DNA from: Symbiodinium natans
Taxonomy: Eukaryota; Sar; Dinophyceae; Suessiales; Symbiodiniaceae
Length of the DNA stretch: 45,000 nt
Assembly: GCA_905221605.1 (NCBI GenBank)
Contig: CAJNDS010000071.1
Location: 1-45,000 of the forward strand
Reading direction: 5' to 3'
In this document: positions 29,124 through 37,247 of the stretch, in pieces
How positions within the stretch are numbered: the stretch's first letter is position 1
Layout: every line of letters begins with the position of its first letter
Position numbers and translations under genes: made by a program
The notes under the pieces: generated by a model
What the model was told of the DNA's origin: nothing
The model's input: the letters and a program-made list of their open reading frames with translations, nothing else
Databases searched by the model: none

Positions 29124-29165
29124 TAATCCCTAAGCCCTAAACCCTAAACCCTAAATCTGACCCAG

Positions 29166-29261
29166 GCTGCCCAGAAGGTCTTCGTGACAGCCCTGAAGGC
29201 GAAAAAGCCTGAGATCATGAGGCAGTTTTGGGGCTTGGCATGCTTCTGGCTTGCACTCTAG
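29166..29261 (+). CDS. Coding exon between telomere blocks
   Basis: Follows CCCTAAATCTGACCCAG in phase 0: AAQKVFVTALKAKKP, EIMRQFWGLACFWLA, L, then TAG that is the first part of TAGGGTTTAGGG. Upstream C-rich and downstream G-rich blocks touch the exon. The donor at 28695 is also phase 0, so both may belong to one gene with a 470-nt intron containing E and C elements. Confidence 0.55.
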   Translation, partial: AAQKVFVTALKAKKPEIMRQFWGLACFWLAL

Positions 29262-29782
29262 GGTTTAGGGTTTAGGGTTTAGGGTTTAGGGTTTAGGGTT
29301 TAGGGTTTGTGGGTTATAAGTAGGTTGTAAGTGGGTTATAAGTACAGCTATACTTGGTTAATGAGTACCATGAACCTCCAAGCACAGGAAGTCTTGAGAG
29401 CTGAGGCTTTAAGCAGACCTCCCGGCCCATGATTCCTCTCTCAGGCTTGCACCCAAAAGCCTTTGGCCCCGAACCCTCTTTACCGAAAGCCTTTCCTATA
29501 AACTTGGACCCATAAGCCACAAGCCCTTCAAATAAGTCGAGGCAAAAAACACTTGCCTCAACATCCCCAGCTGTTCACTCTGACCTTCCCTCCATCAGCA
29601 TAACCTCCTTGAGCAACTCATTGGAAACCCTAACCCTAAACCCTAAACCCTAAACCCTAGACCCTGTCAGACCCCTACAGTTCTATTCAGTTTGGCTCTG
29701 CCTGTCACCCACTGCACTTCCTCCATAGTGATGGCTCCGCATGATGCCCGGGATCTTGTCCACCGCACGGATAGACATGGGT

Positions 29783-29870
29783 TTAGGGTTTAGGGTTTAG
29801 GGTTTAGGGTTGAGGGTTTAGGGTTTAGGGTTTAGGGTTTTAGGGTTTAGGGTTTAGGGTTTAGGCATAA
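29783..29870. repeat. TTTAGGG block
   Basis: About eleven units including TTGAGGG and TTTTAGGG variants. It is followed by the family I element at 29878-29980. The island before it (29665-29780) has no frame that I prefer. Confidence 0.95.
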
Positions 29871-29877
29871 AAAAAGG

Positions 29878-29980
29878 TGTCGGACTAATTGCCAATAGTG
29901 TTCCCTCATGGTCCCTTGAGAATCATACTATGGTAACCCCCAAAACCCTGTTCAAATTAATCAGGCCCCTATATAGGTGA
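29878..29980. repeat. Family I element
   Basis: GTGTTCCCTCATGGTCCCTT, CCCCCAAAACCCTGTTCAA and AATCAGGCCCCTATATAGG are inverted relative to 24953-25062. It lies directly after a TTTAGGG block. Confidence 0.6.
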
Positions 29981-30289
29981 GTCACCCGTCTCCGTCACAC
30001 GGACCTTTCTGGTTGCATCAGGCTCTTCCGACCCTTCAGGGTTTAGGGTTTAGGGTTTAGGGTTCAGACCCCGAATCTCAAGCCCTTCGCAACCCAGGCT
30101 GTCGCGCCCAGATGGAGGCCTCAGCTGGCAACCACTTCTTGTCGAGCTACAGCTCCTGGGCTGTTGAGTCGTATACGTTTTCCCTAAACCCTAAACCCTA
30201 AACCCTAAACCATGTTGGGTTCCGGGTTCCCTATGTTAGAGGTAGGTAGCCCGAAAAGTACGTACCTTTCTCCCCTGGGCCACTGAAAG

Positions 30290-30575
30290 AACGAAGGCTC
30301 CTTCACTTGCTTCGCGGAGTTCATGCAAGCCATGGCAAACCTCTACAGCAGTGCGAAGGAGCTCTTGAAGACAGAGGCTAGGCCCGGACTTGACGTATGT
30401 GTGTGTATGTACATGCATAAGTTATATATATATATATCTATGTATGTATGTATCTATGTATGTATGTATGTATGTATGTATGTATGTATGTATGTGTATA
30501 TATATATATATACATATGTATAATAAGAAAGGCAAGTATACTGAAGCCACCAAGCAGGACCACGGATACTTCTCT
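30290..30575 (+). CDS. Two coding exons split by a microsatellite intron
   Basis: Exon 1 (30290-30394) follows CACTGAAAG and is exactly 35 codons: NEGSFTCFAEFMQAM, ANLYSSAKELLKTEA, RPGLD, ending GAC|GTATGT in phase 0. Exon 2 starts at 30528 after ATAATAAG and reads KGKYTEATKQDHGYF. It ends near 30565, where a family C-like element begins; a TAA at 30582 or AA|GTAAGA are alternative ends. Helical, charged; unknown protein. The next exon may be 30752-30815 (VDVAKQTLTRLRNAC, ELLSRLG). Confidence 0.65.
30395..30527 (+). repeat. Intron made of TATG/TA microsatellite
   Basis: Begins GTATGTGTGTATGTACATGC, continues as TA and TATG repeats, and ends TATATACATATGTATAATAAG. The arms can pair (TATGTACATGCATA with TATACATATGTATA). 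Phase 0 excision joins two open frames. A similar TATG/CATA self-complementary stretch at 15425-15530 also begins GTATGT after exon-like sequence. Confidence 0.65.
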
Positions 30576-30745
30576 TCTAAGTAAGATTCGTAAGTAGGGT
30601 AACTCTAGCTAGAACCTTTTGTAGGGTACTTAGATTAGAGGTTCATGGATACTTCTAAGTAAGGTTCACAAGTAGGGTAGCTGTAATTAGAACCTTATGT
30701 AGGGTACTTAGAACCCCACTCCGAAGTACCTGAGAACCTTCGAGC
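30565..30745. repeat. Diverged family C-like element with internal duplication
   Basis: GGATACTTCT..AAGTAAG..TAGAACCTT.TGTAGGGTACTTAGA occurs twice (30565-30632 and 30646-30712). The second is preceded by AGAGGTTCATGGATACTTC, the family C left end. The right side has GAAGTACCTGAGAACCTTCGAG. Confidence 0.55.
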
Positions 30746-30751
30746 GCGCAG

Positions 30752-30815
30752 GTCGACGTAGCCAAGCAGACACTGACCCGGCTGCGCAACGCCTGCGAGC
30801 TGTTGTCGAGACTTG
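30752..30815 (+). CDS. Small coding exon
   Basis: Follows CGAGCGCGCAG in phase 0: VDVAKQTLTRLRNAC, ELLSRL, ending one base into a codon at CTTG|GTGTGC. CCCTAAA units begin 10 bases into the following intron. Amphipathic helix composition. Confidence 0.5.
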
Positions 30816-31249
30816 GTGTGCTCCTAAACCCTAAACCCTAAGCCCTAAACCCTAAACCCTAAACCGTGAAGCGAATCCGTCTGAAGTAGAGGTTCGCCCT
30901 TTGGCAACTTGTTGGGGGGATTCTCTTGACAAGAGCGACTGGACTGAAACGCCGCCACTCCCGAGACCTCAAGTGGGCTCGGACAAACAGGGTTCAAGGT
31001 ATTCTTATAGGCGCTTGGGTTATCTTGTAAAGTTTCCCCTATGAAGCCTAAGAGCATGTTTAGGAACATTTGTCAGAGGGTGCCCGAGATTCTTAAGGGA
31101 CCAGTCATTCCATCGTTTTTTTTTTTTTTTTTTTTTGGGGGGGGGGGGGTGCGGGAGTTACGGGAACAGTGTGAGCCCCTAAACCCTAAACCCTGCACCC
31201 TAAACCCTAAACCCTAAACCCTAAACCCTAAACCCTGCGCCCAACCCAG

Positions 31250-31320
31250 GAAACAGGAAACCATACAGGGGACGCCTATAGCCGACCCTGAGGGCCTCTC
31301 CAGGCTGGACCTCCCTGAAA
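31250..31320 (+). CDS. Small coding exon between CCCTAAA and a G run
   Basis: Follows CCCAACCCAG with one leading base and reads KQETIQGTPIADPEG, LSRLDLPET, ending at ACA|GTCTTG or running into a G run (31331-31345). A TTTAGGG block follows at 31362-31440. The region 30830-31200 before it holds CCCTAAA units and a T/G homopolymer tract (31118-31150), with no other supported exon. Confidence 0.5.
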
Positions 31321-31765
31321 CAGTCTTGATAGGGGGGGGGGGGGGTTCCGATATTTCGGGTGTAGGGTTTAGGGCTTAGGGCTTAGGGTTTAGGGTTTAG
31401 GGTTTAGGGTTTATTTAGGTTTAGGGTTTAGGGGTTAGGGTTTCGGGGGAGTGGGGGGGGGGGGTTCCCTCCAAGGGGATTCGATGTGGCTTAGCGGTGC
31501 CCCTATGTTGGGAAAATGCCTTGTTTTTTGGGCGGAGGGGACATGGGTTTGGGGTTTAGGGTTAAGGGTTTAGGGTTTGGGGTTTAGGGTTTAGGGTTTA
31601 GGGGTTGAGAGGGCTTTATGTTGGCTTGGTGCCCCCAACCTGGAGCCTTGAGCCCCAAAAGGGCCACAAAAAAAGGGGGGGGGGGGGTTGTCGCGTTGCT
31701 TCGGGTCTTCGGGTTCACCATGAAGAGCTTGGCTCTCCGAAACCTAAGCTTTGCTCTCCGAAGCC

Positions 31766-31956
31766 GGAGTCGAGTGTGCCTTTTCTCGGGGTGCTGCCTA
31801 AACCCTAAACCCTAAACCCTAAACCCTAAACCCTGTAGATTGGGAAGGGGGAGTTGAGTATGCCTTTTCTCGGGCTAAACCCTAAACCCTAAACCCTAAA
31901 CCCTAAACTAAACCCTAAACCCTAAACCCTAAACCCTGTAGACTGGGAAGGGGGGC
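31766..31956. repeat. Duplicated exon ends embedded in CCCTAAA repeats
   Basis: Three islands separated by CCCTAAA blocks. Island 1 (to 31798) contains GAGTCGAGTGTGCCTTTTCT. Island 2 (31836-31876) begins GTAGATTGGGAAGGGGG and ends GTTGAGTATGCCTTTTCTCG. Island 3 (from 31936) begins GTAGACTGGGAAGGGGG and is the start of a real exon. Island 2 thus joins the head of 3 to the tail of 1. Confidence 0.75.
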
Positions 31957-32260
31957 ACGGGATCTTCCGCCCATGCTGGAACCAAGCCCTGGCAGGCTCG
32001 TGTGGGTTTTCGCAAACTTCGCGCCGGAACCTCGTCCAAGCTGCGAGGTTTGCAGCTGTAGGGTTTGGGGTTTGGGGTTTGGGGTTTAGGGTTTAGGGTT
32101 TAGGGTTTAGGGTTTAGGGGTTTAGGGTTTAGGGTTTAGGGTATAGGCGGGTATAGGGTTTAGGATGCACAGCTCAGAGTTTCCCATAAGGAACTGGGTG
32201 AAGAGACCAGAGAGGACGTGGTCAAGCCGGCTTTGCAACTTTGGCCCAGCAGTGCTTGTG
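31942..32260 (+). CDS. Two coding exons split by a 106-nt TTTAGGG intron
   Basis: Exon 1 (31942-32057) follows ACCCTGTAG with two leading bases: WEGGHGIFRPCWNQAL, AGSCGFSQTSRRNLV, QAARFAA, ending GCT|GTAGGG in phase 0. The intron 32058-32163 is entirely GGGTTTGGGG and TTTAGGG units and ends TTTAG. Exon 2 (32164-32260): DAQLRVSHKELGEET, REDVVKPALQLWPSSA, ending TGTG|GTTAGGG one base into a codon. Here both splice sites come from the G-rich repeat strand. Unknown protein. Confidence 0.65.
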
Positions 32261-32262
32261 GT

Positions 32263-32364
32263 TAGGGTTTAGGGTTTAGGGTTTAGGGTTTAGGGTTTAG
32301 GGTTTAGGGTTTAGGGTTTAGGGTTTAGGGTTTAGGGTTTAGGGTTTAGGGTTTAGGGTTTAGG
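32263..32364. repeat. TTTAGGG block, about 14 perfect units
   Basis: The longest perfect G-rich block in the window. It begins at the donor of the preceding exon. Confidence 0.98.
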
Positions 32365-32406
32365 GAGTGCGGGCAACATCTGGGGCTCGGATGAGCCTTT
32401 TTTCTG

Positions 32407-32481
32407 GTTCTCAGAAGAGAATGGGGCCCCACATAATCCCTTAGAAGGTTGCCTGATTCCCGCATTCCCCACTAAAACCAG
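32407..32481 (+). repeat. Inverted-repeat element, family B, short diverged copy
   Basis: GTTCTCAGAAGAGAATGGGG to GCATTCCCCACTAAAACCAG, 75 nt, GT...AG. Flanking sequence (32365-32406 and 32482-32525) is too short to test the frame. Confidence 0.65.
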
Positions 32482-33011
32482 CAAGTGTTGTGTTGAAGGC
32501 CCTGGGTTCATGACCAAAAGGTGAGTCAGCTAAACCCTAAACACTAAACCCTAAGCCTTAAGCCTAAATCCTAAACCCTAAACCCTAAACCCCTAACCCT
32601 AAACCCTGAGAGTCTGGTGAGGGTGGGGGAATCTCGCTTGCTGGAGACAGGGCCTTGCGTCAGGGTTGCCCCCGGCTCAGGAAGCACATTGAAAAGAGCA
32701 TTCTCCAGTGCCTCTTGGTTTCAACCAGACTTCTTCCGCTTCCAGATTAGGGTTTAGGGTTTAGGGTATAGGGTTGAGGGCTTGTTTGGCGTTTAGGGTT
32801 CAGGGTTTAAGGCTGTTGGGACGTGGTTTCGCAATCGGTCATTCATTTTCTGAAAGGAGTTTTCGCTCTGGAGTTTTGGTTTTGGGGGGGTTGCAAAAAA
32901 GGGCACTCAACCCTAAACCCAAAGTCCTACTTGGACGCTCTTTTGACTTAGTCAGTTTACTCTGTATCCCTTCGCGACCCTATAATAATCCACATTCCAG
33001 CTTACTTAAGC

Positions 33012-33120
33012 CTAGACCCTAAACCCTAAACCCTAAACCCTAAACCCTAAACCCTAAACCCTAAACCCTAAACCCTAAACCCTAAACCCTAAACCCTAAA
33101 CCCTAAACCCTAAACCCTAA
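33012..33120. repeat. CCCTAAA block, about 15 perfect units
   Basis: Perfect heptamers, C-rich strand on top. The 32520-33010 region before it contains CCCTAAA variants and TTTAGGG patches with no exon that I can support. Confidence 0.98.
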
Positions 33121-33221
33121 CAGTAAGTCCAAAGGGCTTCGAAGTAGTCGAGGATTCCGGGGAACCAGGAGGTTGCTCTGCAGACTTGGGACTTTGTTTT
33201 ACAAGTAGTGTGGCTTGGGAC

Positions 33222-33375
33222 GTTCCCCCTTATACTAGCAGTCCTTAATGGGGATTATAATTCCCTACTAAGGGAGTATAATAGGGGGTACTATAATCCC
33301 TATTAAGGGTCCTTAATGGAGATGAAAATAGGGAGTACGATAATCCCTATTCCGGACTCTTAGTACAAGGGGGAA
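33222..33375. repeat. Family E inverted repeat, reference copy
   Basis: GGGACGTTCCCCCTTATACT faces TAGTACAAGGGGGAACATCC. Inside, TCCTTAATGGGGATTATAAT and ATAATCCCTATTAAGGGTCC form a second pair, and the core is duplicated (33290-33350). It is 154 bases long. Confidence 0.8.
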
Positions 33376-33445
33376 CATCCCGAATGTGGCCCCTGCTCAA
33401 AACAGATTTTCTACACCATGAATACCTACAGACTCGTTTTAGCGC

Positions 33446-33520
33446 GGTTTAGGGTTTAGGGTTTAGGGTTTAGGGTTTAGGATTTAGGGTTTAGGGTTTA
33501 GGGTTTAGGGTTTAGGGCGC
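33446..33520. repeat. TTTAGGG block
   Basis: About ten units. The next 200 bases (33521-33735) carry only a possible micro-exon (about 33600-33618) and CCCTAAA variants, including TCAACCCC-type units. Confidence 0.95.
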
Positions 33521-33893
33521 CTTATGAACCCATCATCCTAGGACCTTGAAAGGGATCGACGAGTAGCCAACTGAGCTTGGAACATGGGGCCACATCTGCA
33601 GGGGTGCCCTCAACGCCATGGTGCTAAACCCTAAACCCTCAACCCCAAACCCTAAACCTTCAACCCCAAACCCTAAACCCTCAATCCTCAACCCCAAACC
33701 ACAAACCCTAAACCCCGAACCCAGAGGCGCCTCCCAGCTTTGTTTTTTCAGCACCCTCGGTGCGGGGTTGTTATTTAGCCCGGTCTCCTCCTCGCTCATC
33801 CCTGGAGTGCCCAGCCCCAGTGTCCCTGGAGTGCCCAACCCCAGAGTGGCCCCAAAGTGATTTTTGTTTCGGGTCTGGGGGTTTTGGGGGTAG

Positions 33894-36300
33894 GGGGGGT
33901 CGCCTTCTCGTCCCCTCGAACAAGCGGGGGCACCCATCCTATTCCAATCAATCAATCATTCGGGTATCCTTGCTCGAGAGCAGGGCCAGGGCTCGGCTGC
34001 TCAACTTATCCGTAAACCCTAAACCCTAAACCCTAACTAAACCCTAAACCCTAAACAGGTCGCTTCTGTGACAGTGGCTGGTCAGTGCACATCCTCTGCA
34101 CGCTGCTCGTCTCCTATCGGCAGGCCGGCGCGCCCTGCGAGGACGCCCAATGTGTGTGGGGCTAGGGTTTAGGCTTTAGGGGCTAGAGTTTAGGGTTTAG
34201 GGCATTCAACGCCCCCCGCCTTCGAAAGGCCGAGTCTCAAACCCCTAAACCCCTCAACTTTAAGCCCGAGACTGCTAGGCAGGTGCCAAGAACAAAAGAC
34301 AAAACAAAAACAACACACACACACACACACACACCCAAAGACACACACACACACACAAACCCTAAACCCTAAACACCCTAAACCCTCAGCCCGAAGCTCC
34401 TGTTCTTTAACTAAACAAAGACAGCTCCAACCTTGATTTCACGAAGACTGCAGCGTCCTGATTATGGGCTCTGGGCTGTGTGCCCCAATGCAAGGTTTGG
34501 GGTTAAGTTTGGAAGGGTTTAGGGTTTAGGGTATACTGATGTTTGGGTTTCAGGTGTTCAGGATGTCGAGGGTGTTTAGGGTTTTCGGTGAAACGGGCTG
34601 TCGTGTCGGACTTGACAAGGATTGGCATGGTTCCTTGGAGGTTCATGGGTAGTTATAAGTAAGGTTATGAGCACATACCCTACATAGGGTTAAGAACTAT
34701 AGCTACCATAATTCTAACCCTACCTCTAACTACCCATGAACCTAGAAGTAGGACCGGTTGTGTGAGGAGCTCTTGCACAAAGTTGCCTCGGCCTTGCGCG
34801 AGCGGGCGGGCAAGAAAGAGACAGAGTTGAAGCGAAACTTCTCCTGGTTCAGCTGATTCGTGTGGACCGTGGGCTGTGCCCCCCCCTTCTACTAACAGTC
34901 CTTAAAAGGGTTCAGGGTACTTATAACCACCCCAATAGGGTTATCATTGGGTTACCATGAACCTCCAAGTACCCTAAGCCCTAAAGTACCTCCGATGATA
35001 ATCCCCCATGAAGGACTGCTGGTACAAGGGGGAACATCCCAAGTCGCACTTTTGGATCCCGTAAACTCTGTTAGGGTTTAGGGTTTAGGGTTTAGGGTTT
35101 AGAGTTTAGGGTTTAGGGTTTAGGGTTTAGGGTTTAGGGTTTAGGGTTTAGGGTTTAGGGTTAGGCCGGGGGGGGGTTGGGGCTTAGGGGCACAGCTTGT
35201 TGGAACCCCCCCCCAACCCACAACCCATGCCAAGGAGCTGATGTGGTGAGGATCCTGCAGGCCTACAGGGAGTCAGGACTGCACCAGATCTTGGACAGCT
35301 TCCTACAGTCACTCCAAGAGAAGCAACTTGGGTGGCACTTCCGAAAAAATAGCCTTGTTCTTTTTGGCATAAACAAGGAGGTGTCTTGCGAAGTTGCGCA
35401 GCGCGCAAGCCCTAAACCCTAAACCCTAAACCCTAAACCCTAAACCCTAAACCCTAAGCCCTAAGCCCTAAACCCTAAACCCTAAACCGCCAAAGGCAGT
35501 GGTTCAAGCACCACCTGAAGGATGCAGGGAAGGAAGAGATTCCGATCCTCCTCGCCGCGATGCTTCGTGTGAAAGACGACGCAGCTTTTGAGGACTTCGA
35601 GATCCTTGGCTGGCATCTGCTGGCTGGTTTTTAGTTTAGGGTTTAGGGTTTAGGGTTTGGGGTTTGGGGTTTAGGGTTTAGGGTTTAGGGTTTAGGGTTT
35701 ATTCAGGGTTCGTTGGGCTCCTCCCTGACCGCAGACGTGGCCATTTCTCTAAATCCGGGTCCCTTTTTGGGGTCCTTATTCGAAGACCCTAAACCCTAAA
35801 CCCTAAACCCTTTTAGTGTACCCCAAAAAGGGACCATCATCAGGAGAAGCTGAGCACATGTTGTCACCGCATCCTACGAACACAAAGGTGCTGTCCGAGG
35901 TTTCCAGTTTTTTGTTTAGGGTTTAGGGTTTATATACGGTTTAGGGTTTAGGATTTAGTGTTCAGGGTTCAGCTGAGGCGGTACATCCAAGGGAGCGACA
36001 AGATGAAGGATTATTCTCTGTCACTTGGTAGCCCAGTGGTACCCTTTACTTATTTTGCGATTGGTTCCCTTACAAAGTCAACAACCCCAAAGAAGGGCCG
36101 AACTTACTTTAACTTGGTTTCTGGGGCTACTAAGGTCTCACCTCACCGTGTTGATGAAGGACTCTTCGCTCCTTGTTCTGCTGCACGCTAAGCTGCCCCC
36201 AAGTCGGCAACAGCTCCAAATGGGCACCACGCGCTGCAGGGTTTGGGGGGACACAACTACCTACAAAATGAAGCTGCAAAGTCGCTCCATAGCATCCTAA
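33894..36300 (+). CDS. Multi-exon gene (about 12 exons) with repeat-derived introns, unknown protein
   Basis: Exons and sample reading: 33894-34011 (PLEQAGAPILFQSIN, AREQGQGSAAQLI); 34059-34151 (RFCDSGWSV, YRQAGAPCEDAQ); 34425-34494 (LQRPDYGLWAVCPNA); 34562-34640 (RVFGETGCRVGLDKD); 34752-34846 (DRLCEELLHKVASAL); a tentative 17-nt exon 35042-35058; 35235-35404 (ADVVRILQAYRESGL, VLFGINKEVSCEVAQ); 35500-35622 (WFKHHLKDAGKEEIP, DFEILGWHLL); 35707-35758 (SSLTADVAISLN); 35844-35899 (EHMLSPHPTNTKV); 35966-36027 (VHPRERQDEGLFSV); 36135-36300 (SHLTVLMKDSSLLVL ... QSRSIAS, TAA). Phases agree at every junction, but the junction 35622/35707 needs a GC donor and the 17-nt exon is speculative. An upstream exon (about 33743-33837, PGVPSPSVPGV) may precede. 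The end is soluble-looking; no domain is recognised and no start codon found. Confidence 0.7.
34012..34058 (+). repeat. 47-nt intron made of CCCTAAA units
   Basis: Begins C|GTAAACCCTAAACCC and ends CCCTAAACAG, with a single ACTAA interruption. Essentially the whole intron is telomere-type repeat. Phase 1 on both sides. At 47 nt it is close to the lower limit for spliceosomal introns. Confidence 0.65.
34152..34424 (+). repeat. Intron with TTTAGGG start, CA repeat and CCCTAAA end
   Basis: Begins GTGTGTGGGGCTAGGGTTTA, contains TTTAGGG variants to 34202, a CA microsatellite (34312-34355) and CCCTAAA units (34357-34386), and ends AACAAAGACAG. Ends are complementary in type, as in 16110-16339. Phase 1. 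Confidence 0.6.
34641..34751 (+). repeat. Inverted-repeat intron, family C
   Basis: Begins GTTCATGGGTAGTTATAAG and ends AACTACCCATGAACCTAGAAGTAG read in pieces: AACTACCCATGAACC then TAGAAGTAG. The arms are complementary over about 15 bases. Phase 0 excision joins ...DWHGSLE to DRLCEELL. This shows family C elements can be introns. Confidence 0.75.
34876..35041 (+). repeat. Family E element with a family C copy nested inside
   Basis: Left part GCCCCCCCCTTCTACTAACA and GTCCTTAAAAGG, right part ATAATCCCCCATGAAGGACT and GTACAAGGGGGAACATCCC belong to family E. Between them (34908-34970) sits GTTCAGGGTACTTATAACC to ACCATGAACCTCCAAG, a short family C copy. The order of insertion is E first, C second. 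Confidence 0.75.
35072..35163. repeat. TTTAGGG block, about 13 units
   Basis: Sits inside the proposed intron 35059-35234. It is followed by a G run facing a C run (35166-35175 and 35207-35215), so the same intron also holds a homopolymer hairpin. Confidence 0.97.
35405..35499 (+). repeat. GC-AG intron made of CCCTAAA units
   Basis: Begins CGC|GCAAGCCCTAAACC, then about ten CCCTAAA units, and ends CCGCCAAAGGCAG, 95 nt. Phase 0 on both sides joins ...CEVAQR to WFKHHL. GC donors are well documented in dinoflagellates. Confidence 0.65.
35759..35843 (+). repeat. Inverted-repeat intron GTCCCTTTTTGGGG... with CCCTAAA core
   Basis: GGGTCCCTTTTTGGGGTCC at the 5' end faces GTACCCCAAAAAGGGACC near the 3' end, followed by ATCATCAG. 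The loop contains three CCCTAAA units. It is 85 nt, phase 1. One arm type is thus combined with telomere units in the same intron. Confidence 0.75.
36028..36134 (+). repeat. Inverted-repeat intron, family A
   Basis: GTAGCCCAGTGGTACCC to GGGGCTACTAAG, 107 nt. Excision in phase 2 joins ...DEGLFSVT through TGG to SHLTVLMKD, after which the frame runs to TAA at 36298. Without excision the frame meets TAG at once. This is the clearest single test of an element as an intron. Confidence 0.8.
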
Positions 36301-36394
36301 GGATGCAGACTTGAGCAACTCAGGTCACGAGTTGATACAGGCTTTAAGATCGAAGCACACGAACCTTAAGCTCTTGAAACGCCACTGAACTTGC

Positions 36395-36480
36395 GTATCT
36401 ATATATATATACATATACATACGTATGCAAATATATATATATATATATATATAGCATATACACATATATGCGTATACGTG
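36395..36480. repeat. TA/TATG-rich self-complementary stretch
   Basis: GTATCTATATATATATACAT, CATACGTATGCAAATATAT and GCATATACACATATATGCG can fold on themselves. It is followed by a C run (36486-36495). No exon called between 36300 and 36770; a short frame after TATTTCAG (36779, FLNSNPASEKGLEQ) is possible. Confidence 0.8.
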
Positions 36481-36839
36481 GAACCCCCCCCCCCCGGTGT
36501 GACCTAGCCTTCGCTTCCCACATATGTACCGTATTTGCCCCTAAACCCGAGCCCTCAACCCTAAAACCCTAAATCCTCAACCCACCCCCCCCCCCCCCCA
36601 GAGGGGGGGCATGCTTTCCCTTGGGGGCGTCTGGGGGGGAAGGGATTGCGCAACATTGCACCGTACATGGTGCAAGCCCCCCCTCCCTATTTATAAACAC
36701 ATGCATGTGTCTATATGCGTGTGTTCATTCAAATAGAGATATACTACAAAAAGAAGAACATGACTTCGTGTATTTCAGGTTCCTGAACAGCAACCCGGCT
36801 TCGGAAAAGGGATTGGAACAACCTCCATAAACCCTAACC

Positions 36840-37060
36840 TCCGAAACCCCCTAAACCCCTAACCCCCTAAACCCCCTAAACCCCTAAACCCCTAACCCCC
36901 TAAACCCCTAAACCCCTAAACCCCTAAACCCCTAAACCCCCTAAACCCCTAAACCCCTAAACCCCCTAACCTCCTAAACCCCTGAACCCCTAAACCCCTA
37001 AACCCTAAACCCTAGACCCTAGACCCTAAACCCTAAACCCTAAACCCTAAACCCTAAACC
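36840..37060. repeat. CCCCTAAA octamer block grading into CCCTAAA
   Basis: From 36840 to about 36998 the unit is mostly CCCCTAAA with some CCCCCTAAA, then it changes to CCCTAAA up to 37060. Octamer-rich blocks also occur at 38290-38385, 39190-39290 and 40008-40172, but are rare elsewhere in the window. Confidence 0.95.
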
Positions 37061-37075
37061 AACCTCCCATAGCAG

Positions 37076-37174
37076 GAGCTCCAGGGGCGGCAATCCGGCA
37101 AACGCGGGACAAACGCCAGAGAGCAGCTGTGGAAGTCTGCTTTGTCCGCCTTGAACCGAAACTTGACTAGCAGG
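37076..37174 (+). CDS. Coding exon, 33 codons, ending at GTTTAGGG
   Basis: Follows CTCCCATAGCAG in phase 0: ELQGRQSGKRGTNAR, EQLWKSALSALNRNL, TSR, ending AGG|GTTTAGGG. Exactly 99 nt. A CCCTAAA block lies immediately upstream. Basic, helical; unknown. Confidence 0.65.
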
Positions 37175-37247
37175 GTTTAGGGTTTAGGGTTGAGGGTTTA
37201 GGGCTTAGGGTTTAGAGCAAGTTTAGGGTTTAGGGTTTAGGGTTTAG

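Noticed and set aside
33618-33860. Frames with repeated NPKPSTP words
   Set aside because: CCCTAAA and CCCCAAA repeats translate to NPKP and similar. Only the part after TTTTTTCAG (about 33743) has non-repeat protein character.
35184-35408. Minus-strand frame opposite the 35235-35404 exon
   Set aside because: The plus frame has matching splice phases on both sides and continues through further exons; the minus frame does not.
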